Numbered from the stretch's first letter, positions 44,741 through 55,350 are shown. The stretch: DNA of 64,000 nucleotides from Panorpa germanica (GCA_963678705.1 OY783205.1:4154001-4218000); one strand, 5' to 3'. Translations and numbers: made by a program. Notes: generated by a model from the letters alone, not told the origin.

Positions 44741-44958
44741 AATATGTGGGAACAATTGAAACACTATGGAAAGAATGGAGACTACCAACAACAGCTTCTG
44801 CTGATATGTTGGCTTTAGATAAATCTATAAATGATCTAGTAGGAATTGGAGCGTCTCGTCTCGACCTACAAGTCTCAGTGAACACAATAGCACTAAAGTT
44901 CCAAGAGTTGTTGCTGCCGGGTACAGTTCATTCTGTACGCAAGCAATAGATTTACTAA
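44741..44958 (+). other. Unassigned coding-like stretch
   Basis: The frame continues as ETLWKEWRLPTTASADMLAL and DLQVSVNTIALKFQELLLPG, to the stop near 44949. I do not recognise it. It bridges the Jockey nuclease start and an R2-type RT fragment. Confidence 0.25.
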
Positions 44959-44959
44959 C

Positions 44960-45424
44960 CGTAGGGCACGTAGAAAACATGCGTATGCGACTCAGCAGGA
45001 CATGTTCCACAATTGTCCGAAAAAGCTTGCTGATACGTTCATTAGCGGTGTAGAGCATAACAATTACTCTAGCGCTAAAGACTTAGACCCTAAAAAGGTT
45101 GAGGATCTTTACACAAGCCTGTGGGGTACAAAGGGGAACACAAATTATAAATTCAATACTAAAAATAATATATCACTCAGTGACCTTACGCCCATAGATC
45201 CTGACTTAATCAAATTCCTTATATCCAAATTACGTAAAAAGTCAGCACCTTGCCCCGATAATATCAAAAGGGAGCATATAATTAAAATTGATGGTATCGA
45301 AATTATTATAGCAAAATTTTTCAATGCTCTCACTCTATTAAGATTATATCCAGAACAGTGGTTAGGTAACAGGACAATCCTTATACCTAAGAAAGGAGCG
45401 GACCCCAGTTTGGAGACAAACTGA
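44960..45424 (+). pseudogene. R2-like reverse-transcriptase N-terminal fragment
   Basis: The ORF reads DLDPKKVEDLYTSLWGTKGN, IDPDLIKFLISKLRKKSAPC, PDNIKREHIIKIDG and NALTLLRLYPEQWLGNRTIL with IPKKGADPSLETN. This is the region before and through RT motif 0/1 of R2-group LINEs (APGPDNI...W...R...IPKKG). In APGPDNI the first Gly is Cys here. It ends before the catalytic Asp motifs. Confidence 0.65.
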
Positions 45425-45780
45425 TATCATTGATATATTCCTTTTTAAAAACATTTTTAACCATAAAGAGATAGATACTAGAACGGATCTCTCTTCCCAT
45501 CACCGCGCAGTCATCCTCCAGTTCGACACACATTAACTTCAACCCAGTATGCATATCATTAGATTAGGTTATTTAGGACAATCGTTCTAGAATTATACAT
45601 ATGCATATTAACTAGATGTAATACAAATTTGAGGAACGCACGAATACGTTAAGACTTTTCTTTATATTTTATTTGAAACAGAAACTGCCGGGTAACTACT
45701 AATGCTTTATTATTTTATAGTACAATGTTTGTTTTTATGGGTCGCTCTAACATAATATCTGTTTCAGGTTTAAAGTATCA
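45425..45780. other. Non-coding spacer
   Basis: No gene signal is seen. Confidence 0.4.
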
Positions 45781-46245
45781 ATCCAACAAAGGTGTTGTCT
45801 CTGGGTTTCAGGATTTAGCAGATGGCACACTGCAAACTCAAGTGTTTTATTTCATGTTTTAAAGTAAAACACTGAGGTGTTTTTTAAATCTAAATGTTTT
45901 GTATTAAAACGTTTTAAGTGATTAATAAAATTATCTTAAACACTTTGGTATTTAGTTTTAAAACATCTGTTTTAAATTTTAAATCATCTGTTTTACCAAT
46001 AAATACACTTCAAACTGCTTTAGTTTTAAAACATTTAATCTGTTTTACCAATAAATACACTTCAAACTGCTTTATAATAAAACATTTTTAATTTGTGAAA
46101 CGTTTAGTATACAGTCAAACGTTTTGAAACTAATCAGGTATTAGCAAATAAAACGTTTCTAGAAAAAAAAACGGTTATCTGTAAAACATTTTTATTGTAA
46201 AACACTTATTAAACAGAATACTTCACATGTAAAATATATCATTAA
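45781..46245. repeat. TAAAACA/TGTTTTA motif array with a 45-bp tandem repeat
   Basis: Within about 450 bp the hexamer GTTTTA or its complement TAAAAC appears more than fifteen times in both orientations. The segment TCTGTTTTACCAATAAATAC + ACTTCAAACTGCTTTA is directly repeated at 45987 and 46032. Dense bidirectional subterminal motifs of this type are usual in hAT-like non-autonomous elements, but no TIR/TSD pair could be fixed. Confidence 0.5.
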
Positions 46246-46851
46246 AAATTCAAATGGTGTATATATATACAGGTATACTTTACTGCACAAGTTCAATATA
46301 AATACATAAGTTTGTAGATGTGTAATTGTTTTGGAAGATGATTAAAAAAAAAGATTATAAGTTCTATAATACATGGATATTTTTACCCTATTTTAACCGA
46401 TAAATTCACACCGTTCATGATTGTCTCGAGTATACACCGTTCATCATTATTTATTTATTATTATTTTATGTTAAAAAAATAAATATATTTTATCGCTATA
46501 GACTTATATGTCACATCAAAATTTTAGTGATTATAATCGGGAAATGTATAACGACTGATTGACTGTATCACTAATATTCACACATTAGGTCAGTTTTAGG
46601 TCAGTTAAGTTTATTCTCATATTCCAACACATACACGTTGACGCTACGCGTCATGTACATCTCACACATACACATTGGCGGTACGCGGCTTCTCGGTGTA
46701 GTGCTTGTTAGGCCTGTCTCAGTATGGCACCACTACTACAACGATATCCTATCCGAACCTTTGTAAATGCAAACGCCGCCTCAGACTGGAGGGGATACCT
46801 TGTACGAGTATGTTCAGCATGCTTCAGTTTATATTTGTATTTCAATGAGTC
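46246..46851. other. Upstream region of the following two-exon gene
   Basis: It is AT-rich to 46580, then of more balanced composition (46600-46850) with the direct repeats TTAGGTCAGTT and ACACATACACRTTG. It may hold a promoter and 5' UTR. No TATA element is obvious. Confidence 0.35.
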
Positions 46852-47568
46852 ATGGACACCGAAAAAATAATTCTTGAAGTCATTACTTTATTGATAAAAA
46901 TTATAAAAATGGACAAAAACGTCTTTTGTTCTTTGCAAGGGCGTTCAAAATGTGTAAAGTTTCAACGTAATCCAAGTCTCTCTGACGTTGCAATTATACG
47001 AGACAAAATTCGTGATATTTGTGAACGAGATACGTGTTTAAAAAAGTTTATTGAAAATAAAGTTATTGTTGTACAAAAAAAAGATAATGATGAAGATATA
47101 TGGATCGACGTGGAAGATGATGACATTGTAGAAGATAAAGAGAAGTTGAATATTCTTTTACTGCCAACACCTGAGTCTGCATCTGATGTTTTAGAAGGAA
47201 ATGATGGAAATTTTCCCGTTAAAATTTTATATACAGAACCGTTGAATGATTTAGAATCTGAAAAATTAATCGAAAATGAAAATGATGATGTATCATCAAC
47301 TAAAGAAAATTCTGAGGTTAGTAAATTGAATTAATTGTTAAGTTGAATTTTCATCAATTAAAATTAATATGTAATTTGATTATTTTTAAGTATTATGTAT
47401 TTATTTAACTTTATTTTTTTTAGTCGCAAATTCCACTAGATATATCTAGTGGGATTCACTGCAGTGACTTCTCTCTGATAGACAACTCTTTTAAATTAAT
47501 CACAGGAAGCCCAGTGGACCTTCTATGCAGTACAAGTGTCCCTTCTAACGAAAAAACAAACCATAATT
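46852..47568 (+). CDS. Possible two-exon gene for a small acidic protein
   Basis: Exon 1 (46852-47316) starts MDTEKIILEVITLLIKIIKM. Its middle part reads NVFCSLQGRSKCVKFQRNPS and WIDVEDDDIVEDKEKLNILL. This arrangement (basic strand, helix, then W-V-x-V/L-E-D-D-x-x) resembles PB1 or ubiquitin-like beta-grasp domains. The rest is acidic. A GTTAGT..TTTTTAG intron (47317-47423) leads in frame to exon 2: SQIPLDISSGIHCSDFSLID, ending KTNHN and a stop near 47568. It is one of few frames here with no lesion. Alternatively it is an N-terminal exon set of a transposon gene. No close family member comes to mind. Confidence 0.45.
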
Positions 47569-47579
47569 GAAGATGATAG

Positions 47580-48422
47580 TCGCCATCTTGTAATGAAGAA
47601 AGTACGGGCGGAATAGAAAAAGGATGAAGCAGCTACGATGTTGACGCACACCAATCAGGGGAACACCATGAGATGCATGGGGCTCCACATTTCCAGCCAA
47701 GGGTTCATCAAGATTGGGGAATATACTAGTTTCAACGCATGGAAGTTCATGCACCGTGCACGACTAAATTTACTTCTACTTCCACTGTAAGTATACCAAC
47801 GAAACGCGGTAGGACAACCGCCAATAGCAGAGAGGGACAAGTTGTGCAGATACTGCGATGAGTCAAAGGGACTCACAGAAACGCTGCCGTATATCCTAAA
47901 CCATTGCTTCACGCAGTCTGGTATGGAAATTATGGAAAGACACAACATGGTCAATAGGACAAAGAAAGCCGCGGAAAGAAGATTTTCTATCTTTTCAGAA
48001 GACCAGAGAGTTGGGACATAAAACTTACGCCCAGACCTTATTATCGTCAAAGGGCAGTCAGCTTACATCATTAATATGAAAATACCCTTTGAGAACCAGG
48101 TAGCTTTTTTTGAAGCTGAAAAAGAAAGAAAATTGGTACAATTTGAAGATATCCGGCGGCAACTATGCCACAGATTTGCTTCCGTCGAAGTGGTATCCAT
48201 ACTAATTGGAGCTTTAGACCATGGAACCTCAAAAACAACAAATTCATGAAATCCTTATGCTCCAAGAAGTACGCTAAAGATTTCAAGAAGATGGCGGTAG
48301 CAAATGTAATAGATGCAGCCCGGGGAATCTACACGCACCACGTGAATGAAGACGGCAACCGTATAAGCATAGATAATAACAGTGCGATTGACTCCAATGT
48401 TACAGGACGCTCTATAACCTAA
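47580..48422 (+). pseudogene. R2-group LINE C-terminal region with restriction-like nuclease
   Basis: In shifting frames it reads FMHRARLNLLLLPL, LCRYCDESKGLTETLPYILN-HC (the CCHC knuckle), NLRPDLIIVKGQSAYIINMK and PFENQVAFFEAEKERKLVQF, ending VVSILIGALDHGT. RPDLxxx..xxxIxDxxxPFEN..xxFxxAxxxK is the PD-(D/E)xK nuclease at the C-terminus of R2-group LINEs; Asp of xxD is Asn (NMK) here. It is followed by a broken tail to 48422. This is a different subfamily from the 38-kb elements. Confidence 0.7.
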
Positions 48423-48980
48423 TAATATTGTACACGCAAAATTTAATCAAGCTTTCCTAAAAATTCTCAATGCACGGTAATAGCTACATTTAGTATATGT
48501 ATTCATGAAATAATTGCCTTGAATTGTCTAATTATTAGATTACATATTTATATTAGAAAACAATTGCTATAAAAAAAAGTGTAAAGCGTTCCTTGCGGTC
48601 ACGTGTTTCATAGGAATTGTATCTGGCAGTGGTGCTATGGTAACAACACGTGTAGAATGTGTGGTGAACGTATTTTAAAAGAAATCAGTTTTACCAATAA
48701 ATACAGCAACATATTTATCAAATGCAATGGCAGTAACGACGATATATCTGTTACTGTTACACCTTTTTAAAGTATTAAGCGTCTGGTTCATTTCCCGGTA
48801 TTTTGTTCATACGTCCTGACAGGATGACGCAGGAACTGCCTAATGATTTATTTTATTTTTTAGAAAAACAAATTCATATTTATTGTTGTGCAGTAAATTT
48901 TAAGTTATTAACATTAGTGAAGTGAACTTGCTACGTGAATAAGCGCCAATTATTGAGAAATTTATTATTTGTTGGTTAAT
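48423..48980. other. Non-coding interval before a gag gene
   Basis: It may contain the leader of the following retrotransposon. No clear LTR or primer-binding site is recognised. Confidence 0.35.
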
Positions 48981-48981
48981 A

Positions 48982-50185
48982 ATGAGTTCACCATTTTCAC
49001 GACGCCGTGAACGTTCTGAATGTTCCACGACAATGGAAGACATGCAGGCGAAGATCATGCGGTTAGCACTCATGATGAAGAATGATAGGAATTTTGTGTC
49101 AACAAATGACTTATCTATCCCTACGTTCGATCCACAAGGGGAACAGTTAATTGAAGAGTGGCTGTCCAAAATTGACAAATTAAAGAACCTTAATGAGTGG
49201 TCTGAAGCGACTACTATTCAGGTGGCAATAAGTCGGCTGAAGGGTTCGGCGCGCTCATGGTACGACTAAAGCGACTTCTTGTATACGCGTTGGCAAGACG
49301 TAAGGGCCGTACTCACCAGACAATACGACCGACCAAAGCCCGGACAAAATTTGGGCGACTACTATCTTCAGAAGACTTCCATGTGGCGGCGTCTGCAGTT
49401 CGACATGCCCGATGAATGCGTCATCGACCTTGTCATAGGCGGCATCACGGATTCAGCAATAGCATTGTCGGCGCGAGTTAACTATACCCTAATTACTACA
49501 TCATCATTATTGCATCATATTACACAATAGATAAAGCTTTGTAATGAATAAGTTAAAGTAAACTGATACTATTTAAAATATAAATATTATTCACGAAATA
49601 TACTTCCAGTGAAAAACACACAACAACTAATAGTCATAAACTATTAGATGTCACATTTGAATATATACGTATTAAAGTAATAGATGTCACCTTGGAACAT
49701 CGATAAGAAAACAGTATATAAACTGTATGAACTAAACAAGAGAGGATGAGTCTTATTAGAACTCAGACAACGTAACTCGGCTACTCTGTTACAACAAACT
49801 ATTTAACTATTGTATTTTTGTCATAATCAAATAAATAATTTGTATTCAAAATAAATTAAGTATTTTTTTGTGTTAAGTATCGCTCTCAAAATTTAACTCG
49901 CGTTCAGCACAATGCATGACGGCCGGACAGCTGTACACAAATCTGTGTACAGTGGGTAGTTTGCCTGACGCTTCCAACAAAGAAAATAACCCCTCTACCC
50001 GCACGTCAAAGCTCAATGTTGAATCAAGTAGCACAGGATCGCGAGGGTCTAGTGGAAGAACAACGAGATGTTACAACTGCAACGACACCGGACACATGAT
50101 GCGTGATTGTTCAAAACCACTGACAAAATGCAACTTGTGTAACAGGCATGGCCATTGTTATGACGACACTTATCAATATAATTGA
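48982..50185 (+). pseudogene. LTR-retrotransposon gag with zinc knuckles, split by an insertion
   Basis: The first ORF (48982-49269) starts MSSPFSRRRERSECSTTMED and has the capsid motif IPTFDPQGEQLIEEWLSKID and AISRLKGSARSWYD, then a stop. The next frame gives RAVLTRQYDRPKPGQNLGDY and IGGITDSAIALSARVN. After a 410-bp insert the protein resumes SRSAQCMTAGQLYTNLCTVG and ends with two knuckles, CYNCNDTGHMMRDC and CNLCNRHGHCYDD. In the second the final Cys is Thr. Gag forms the virus-like particle of Gypsy-type elements. No pol follows. Confidence 0.75.
49483..49892. mobile_element. 410-bp insertion in gag flanked by TTAAC
   Basis: TTAAC lies at 49478-49482 and 49893-49897. Removing the insert and one TTAAC joins ALSARVN to SRSAQCM in frame. 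The insert is AT-rich, has no ORF, and includes AACGTAACTCGGCTACTC and AATAAATAATTTG near its 3' part, reminiscent of an LTR. Its ends are not TG..CA, so the class is unresolved. Confidence 0.65.
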
Positions 50186-50469
50186 TTGTATTTAAATAAT
50201 AAACGAATTGTATTATAAACACGCACTATTTTTATAACTTTTAAAACAATAAAGCTATTATATTTTTATTATCATTGTGTCTAGAACTAACCCAAATTTC
50301 TAGGTATTTTGGATATGTGTTACTAATTTAAGCATAACAAATAATATATAAGCTTAATATTTTTATTGTAATAGTTAGTTAATAATTAGACTCTGACTGT
50401 CAGTTACGACCACTGTAATCAATTAAAACTTCATTATATCCAATAAAGAATTAATACAGAAGAAGAGCG
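50186..50469. other. AT-rich non-coding spacer
   Basis: Nothing is recognised. Confidence 0.4.
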
Positions 50470-51045
50470 GTGTGTGCCATTATGGGAGAAGTCGCAAGCA
50501 GGTGCCCTATCGACTCTACAAGCATAAGGAACCACTACTCGGAATCACTAAGAACAGTAGAACATCCCAACGACATTTATGAGGATAAAGAAGTCAACAG
50601 GATTCCGGAACTAACTGACAAATTCTCCGAAGATGAGGTGTTGAAGAAGCTGCGGCGCTTCGAAAACTCTGCTCCAGGGAGTGATAGGTTAACCTATTCT
50701 CACTGGAGAGGAGCAGACAGAGGTTGCAAGATAGCCACGAAGATCCTCAACGCGTGCCTTCACTTCAAAAGAATACCAGAAGCATGGAAATCCTCCTTCA
50801 CTATTCTCATTCATAAGAAAGGACCATAAGGAGGCCAATTGCCATCACCAGAACCATATACAAACTCTATACAGGATGTCTGGCGGCACGATTGACACCC
50901 TGGCTGATCAGAAACAACGTCCTCAGCCCGTGCCAGAAAGGATTCCTTCCACACGACGGTGTATTTGAGAACAACTTCATCCTACAACAGAGAATCTACG
51001 ATGCCAGTAGGAACACTCTGTTTTTGGGTAGCTTCAACGGGCAAA
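50470..51045 (+). pseudogene. R2-group reverse-transcriptase fragment
   Basis: The ORF 50470-50829 contains EDEVLKKLRRFENSAPGSDR, LTYSHWRGADRGCKIATKIL, NACLHFKRIPEAWKSSFTIL and IHKKGP. After a short loss the frame ITRTIYKLYTGCLAARLTPW, LSPCQKGFLPHDGVFENNF, LQQRIYDA continues motif 2-3 of the RT (QxGFxPxxGxxEN). It ends before the catalytic Asp motifs. Its wording (SAPGSDRLTYxHWR) is that of insect R2-group elements. Confidence 0.7.
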
Positions 51046-51450
51046 TATGACCAGCCTGAATTTAATTTTAATTACCCATTTAGTTTACCCATTTAGTGCT
51101 CTTGCGCATTACATTTCACCACCCACTTATTCAAATATGCACCAGTCGAACCAGTCTGGATCGACCATAACGCATGTTATAAGTTTTATGTTTTTATAGG
51201 GATACATAGATTATACATATGTTATAACTGACAATTACTTAGACACTAGTTAAAAGAACGTTTACAGATACGACAAAATACTTGATAAGAATTCCCAGGG
51301 AAGCTCTAAGATATCGCTCGAAGATATATGCATGTTTTTGATATAGGTTTTACAGCTAAGTGATTAGGTAACGAAATCGAATTCAAACTGCAAGCACAAA
51401 CGCCAAGGCCGGTAACACCAGTGACAATAGGCCTTTTAAGAGTATGCTTA
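51046..51450. other. Non-coding spacer
   Basis: No coding signal is seen. Confidence 0.4.
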
Positions 51451-52248
51451 GCGCAAGCGCGTCCGCCATGTTAAAACGCGGCAATATGAAAGTTTCGGGC
51501 ACTTTTTATAAATATGGCTGGGCAACAAGTATTATCACCTCTAATATCAGTGCAATTAAATGAAAAATTAATTGACGGTGCTTCATTAGTGCATCCTACC
51601 GTAGAAGCCCACAACTGTGTTCAGTTACGACGATGGTTGAAGTGCCATGGTCGTCCTCAAGGAGGAAATAAAGCCGAACTAGTTGAGAGGTTAGGATATA
51701 TAATAATAATTTAATAGTAATAAGTAAAAGTAATTACAAAAAAGAATAATTCTTATTTCTATTTCTTTTAGGGTCAAAAACGCTCTGCGTAATTGTGTGC
51801 CAGTAGATCCAGGTTTAGATAAAGGAAAATGGTTGAAGCAGGAAGTTCAAAAAAACCAAAATCATCAAGCAACTAGCACCAATTTGACTTTTCCAGATGT
51901 GTGGCAAAAATTTCCATCTAATGATTTACCAAAATCATTTAATGAAGCCTCTATTTATGATTATTTAATTTCATCTTGCATAGTGGATAAAGAAAATTAT
52001 AATTCTAGTGATGAGGAAATTGAACCAAATATATTAGATTATAGTACAGCTAAGCCTTTGAAAAGAGGAAAGCTTTATGTCGACAGTAACCATGTTACAG
52101 ATATTTTTGATTCGAAGATATCACAATAATTATTATATTAATAATAATTATTACTTGTTTTATTACTAATTTCTTTATAAATATATGCACTGCTCATACA
52201 TTTGTAAATAAAGTGCCCTAAAAACATGGCGGGAGTTGGGGCATGCGC
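51451..52248 (+). mobile_element. Probable short ISL2EU-type element
   Basis: The left end GCGCAAGCGCGTCCGCCATG and the reverse complement of the right end (GCGCATGCCCCAACTCCCGC-CATG) match with indels. The match continues to GGGCACTTTWTA, giving an imperfect TIR of about 45-60 bp. Inside is a SAP-domain gene start of the kind that accompanies YqaJ-nuclease genes in ISL2EU elements. The nuclease itself and the DDE gene are absent. Confidence 0.5.
51514..52129 (+). CDS. SAP-domain protein (N-terminal part of an ISL2EU YqaJ-type protein)
   Basis: Exon 1 (from ATG 51514) starts MAGQQVLSPLISVQL and carries a SAP DNA-binding motif, VQLRRWLKCHGRPQGGNKAE + LVER. A GTTAGG..TCTTTTAG intron (about 51688-51770) restores the phase to RVKNALRNCVPVDPGLDKGK, then PDVWQKFPSNDLPKSFNEAS and a stop after FDSKISQ (52129). 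The SAP followed by a V-D-x-G-K-W segment is what I know from ISL2EU accessory proteins with a C-terminal YqaJ/lambda-exonuclease domain. That domain is missing, so the protein is truncated though its frame is clean. Confidence 0.6.
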
Positions 52249-52347
52249 ACAAAAAATTTTCAACTATTACAAGGGCTATTACAATGCCCAAACAGATTCA
52301 GATGTTGTGCTACGGCTTTTGGAAAATTTAAATTTATCAACAACAAA

Positions 52348-52830
52348 ATGGAAAAAGAAATTACTAATATCAATCCATTAACTATTGCCAATGCGTTAAC
52401 AATCCTTTATCCAGAAAACCCTAGAATAGCGTGCGAATCTATTAAGAGTATTTATTCAAATGTTTGTTATAAAATTTCTGTCTTTTTTAGAAACAGTAAC
52501 AGTAGTACAAACCGTGCTGAAAAAACAGCGAGAATATTTTATTTAGCTAATCGTACAAAAAAATAAATGCAATATCTGAAACAGAACGCATTATCAACTC
52601 CGATAGAAATATTTCTACAGTGAATGAAGACATTCAGAAAAGTTATGTTTCCGCAAAGCAATCTTATACTAAAGGACATTCACCAGATTTTATAATTTTT
52701 AATATAAATAGCACATGTTTAATGGAAACTAACCTAACTTTAAATAATAAAGAAATAGAGACAATTGATTTATCAGAATTCCCCGTTCAACAAATTCACA
52801 AAACTGAAGGACAGTTTGCAACCGTTTAAA
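52348..52830 (+). pseudogene. MULE-like N-terminal module, best copy
   Basis: MEKEITNINPLTIANALTIL, PENPRIACESIKSIYSNVCY, NRAEKTARIFYLANRTKK, then after a one-base break INAISETERIINSDRNIST and an ORF (52620-52829) DIQKSYVSAKQSYTKGHS. It ends PVQQIHKTEG, where the C-terminal part of the zinc-finger module (QFATV..) is joined. I know no domain for this part; its position before the zinc-finger module is inferred from the copy at 26200. Confidence 0.45.
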
Positions 52831-53197
52831 GAAACTTCTAATACAAGATAGTCTTAAAAACGTACAATTAGATGAGTTATTTGAAACTCCCGGTCATCAA
52901 AAGGAGCTGGTAATTATACAGGCAACCTTGAACTAACCACGATTTGTAAAATCAGTAGTAGTGATGCCAAGTCTGATTTCGAATTAGATAAAGATACTTT
53001 AATCGCAATACATAAATTAAGTAAAGAATCTGAATTATATTGGAACAGAAGCGGAAAATGTAAAACTTGGCCAAAAGGCATTTACATTGACATACTTTAT
53101 GAAACTTGTGTTCATATTTTTACAGAACAACAAATTAGATTGTTGCTGAACCATCCTGGTCCAGTGTTGAATATGGAGATACAATTGGATCTCTAGT
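52811..53197 (+). pseudogene. MULE-like zinc-finger end plus catalytic-1 module
   Basis: It reads RLKKLLIQDSLKNVQLDELF, then FELDKDTLIAIHKLSKESEL, YWNRSGKCKTWPKGIYIDI and RLLLNHPGPVLNMEIQLDL, then a stop. This copy shows that the catalytic-1 module is naturally preceded by FELDKDTLIAIHKL, not by the LINE ORF1 scrap seen in the arrays. Confidence 0.5.
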
Positions 53198-53221
53198 CAG
53201 AAGATCAAATAAATTTTCAAA

Positions 53222-53520
53222 GCAATTTTGACACATAATATCACAAAACAATGTCAATCCAAAGAAGATTCAGACGTAAATATGAAAATTTTAAAGTAAA
53301 AAAGAATTTGTAAAATTGCTACAAGATACTATATGTACCTTTGTAGCAACTATTAAACCACTTATAGAGGAAGCCCTATCAACAGTAATGGGAGCCCTAG
53401 AGAGGAGGGAGATTCAATTCTCAATTAAGTTAGTGGTAATGCGGAAAAAAATATTCAAGACGCCGTTACCACAGTGCAAAGACTCAATGCAAATGTTTTA
53501 ACAACAAATGCGTTCTTTCA
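53222..53520 (+). pseudogene. Unassigned helical ORF module, copy 1
   Basis: It starts MSIQRRFRRKYENFKVKK, shifts frame, then reads EFVKLLQDTICTFVATIKPL and IEEALSTVMGAL. Near-identical copies lie at 55050 and 60895. It has a very basic N-terminus followed by an amphipathic helical segment. I do not recognise it. In all three copies it ends at the point where the MULE zinc-finger module begins. Confidence 0.35.
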
Positions 53521-53524
53521 TTTA

Positions 53525-53760
53525 GGTACAACAGAATGAAACAAAAAATTTCAAATATTTACTTTCATGAAAAAGCTGCGCTGAATATACTGAGTTGAAT
53601 GTTTATAACATTCTAAAAACGACAACAATGTGTCGGTTCCTCTTGAACAAAAAGGTGTTTGTCATCTTAACGCGGATGAATTTCACAGAGCAAATTCGAG
53701 GGACAGTGTGCAATCGCTTTAAGAAACTTTTAATACAAGATAATCCAAAAAAGCGTTTAC
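53525..53760 (+). pseudogene. MULE-like zinc-finger module, broken copy
   Basis: The frames give KQKISNIYFHEKAALNIL-like sequence, then VFVILTRMNFTEQIRGTVCN and RFKKLLIQDNPKK, where it is joined to a LINE ORF1 piece. The Cys pair of the module is lost. Confidence 0.45.
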
Positions 53761-53998
53761 GGTTGGAAAAGAAAAGGAAATAGTGATAGCGAGATGTGAG
53801 GGAGAAGAACAGAAGAGAAAGATAATGTCAAAAAAAAAGTGCACTGAGGGGCACGGAAGTGTACATCGAAGACGATTTAACATACAAAGAGAGAGAAGTG
53901 CAGTGGCAATTGAGGCAGTTGCCAAAAATGAAAAGCGGAGGGGAAAAAGGATGTAAAGGTCGGTTACAAGAAAGTATGGTGTGAAGGAACCATACCAT
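53755..53998 (+). pseudogene. LINE ORF1 C-terminal piece (chimeric), copy 1
   Basis: It reads KEKEIVIARCEGEEQKRK-like sequence, then DDLTYKEREVQWQLRQ, then GKDVKVGYKKVWCEGTIP. Insect Jockey/R1-type ORF1 proteins have KREIMxxKxxLxGxxIYIDxDLTxxEREIQ and KVGYxKxWxxG in this order. It is fused on the left to the MULE zinc-finger module and on the right, after GGAACCATACCAT, to the catalytic-1 module. The homologous copy is at 61390-61655. Confidence 0.6.
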
Positions 53999-54197
53999 AA
54001 ATTAGGTAAAGAATCTGAATTATATTGGAACAGAAGCGGAAAATGTAAAACTTGGCCATAAGGCATTTACATTGACATACTTTATAAAACATGTGTTCAT
54101 ATTTTTACAGAACAACAAATTAGATTGTTGCTCAACCATCTTGCCTGGTCCAGCGTATGGATATGGAGATGCAATTGGATCTCTAGTCAGAAGATGA
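53999..54197 (+). pseudogene. MULE-like catalytic-1 module, copy
   Basis: It reads KESELYWNRSGKCKTWP, a stop, then GIYIDILYKTCVHIF and RLLLNHL. It carries the same frame break before GSLVRR as the other copies. Confidence 0.45.
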
Positions 54198-54790
54198 AAT
54201 GAATTTTCAAAGCAATTTTATTGATATTCGACAGTTCTTCAATACGAGGGTTCTACTGTTACTTTACTTCAGTTTATAACTTGTTCCCATACTGGGGGTA
54301 ATATTTCAATTAGAATGCAACAGTTTTTAAATATCGTAAAATCAGTTAATCCACATTATCGAAAGCGTTTGATCCACAAAGACACTACCGATTTTAGTTT
54401 TGCTTTAATGAATGCCTACTTAGACGCGTTTAATAAATGGACAATGGCAGAATATTTAGATAACACCTTTGATATCTTAATAAAACACAGCCCTACATTA
54501 TTAAAAGATTTAAATTTTACAGTGGTCCATAACTGCTGCAATCAAACTATGAAAACAGCATTAGGTAATTTTAAAAGAATTACTACTAATAAATCCGTAA
54601 AACCAATTTCCTGGGATAAGTATTTGGTTTATTAATAAATGCAAAATAATTAAAAGAATTGGAAGAATTAGTTAAAGATTGTACTGTATTATGTATGAGC
54701 AAATACAAAACAGCTGCCTATAAAATTGGTTATTTAGATTCAAAAGATAACATAATAATAAATTAAGAAACTCCGGTAAATAGTGATAAT
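54198..54790 (+). pseudogene. MULE-like catalytic-2 module, second copy
   Basis: It repeats 29620-30240. The ORF 54315-54635 reads QQFLNIVKSVNPHYRKRLIH, DTTDFSFALMNAYLDAFNKW and FTVVHNCCNQTMKTALGNFK, keeping the second Cys lost at 29940. The continuation INAK..LKELEELVKDCTVLC is in another frame. No complete enzyme is present. Confidence 0.5.
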
Positions 54791-55036
54791 GCGTAATGAC
54801 GAACATAAAAATGGTCCAAGATGGTGCTAGACGTCTGTTATAACTAAATTCTGTTCTTATTTACATCTCTTCATTATAATATACATCTATCTTGTTCTTC
54901 AATTAATTAAACATATTTTTTATTTGTATCTGTGAAGTGAAGTTTATAGAAGTAAATAAACGATTTTATATAAAATTACAAAATCTACTTGTCTACAAAA
55001 ATACAGCAATCTTTACCGCAAACATGTTGAACAAGA
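54791..55036. other. Non-coding spacer
   Basis: No signal is seen beyond an AT-rich composition. Confidence 0.4.
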
Positions 55037-55350
55037 AAATTTGACACATAATATCACAAAACAATGTCAATCCAAAGAAGATTCAGACGTAAATATGAAA
55101 ATTTTAAATTAAAAAAGAATTTGTAAAATCGCTACAAGATACTATATGTACCGTTGTAGCAACTATTAAACCACTTATCGAGGAAGCCCTATCAACAGTA
55201 ATGGGAGCCCTGAGCAGAATAATTAATTCATTAGATTCAATTGTTAATTAAGTTAGTGGTAATGCGGAAAAAATTATTCATAAAGCCGTTACCACAGTGC
55301 AAAGACTCAATGCAAATGTTTTAACAACAAATGCGTTTTTTCATTTAGAA
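55037..55350 (+). pseudogene. Unassigned helical ORF module, copy 2
   Basis: It is the copy of 53222-53520 with the longer reading EFVKSLQDTICTVVATIKPL, IEEALSTVMGALSRIINSLD, a stop, then VSGNAEKIIHKAVTTVQRLN and NVLTTNAFFHL. Confidence 0.35.
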
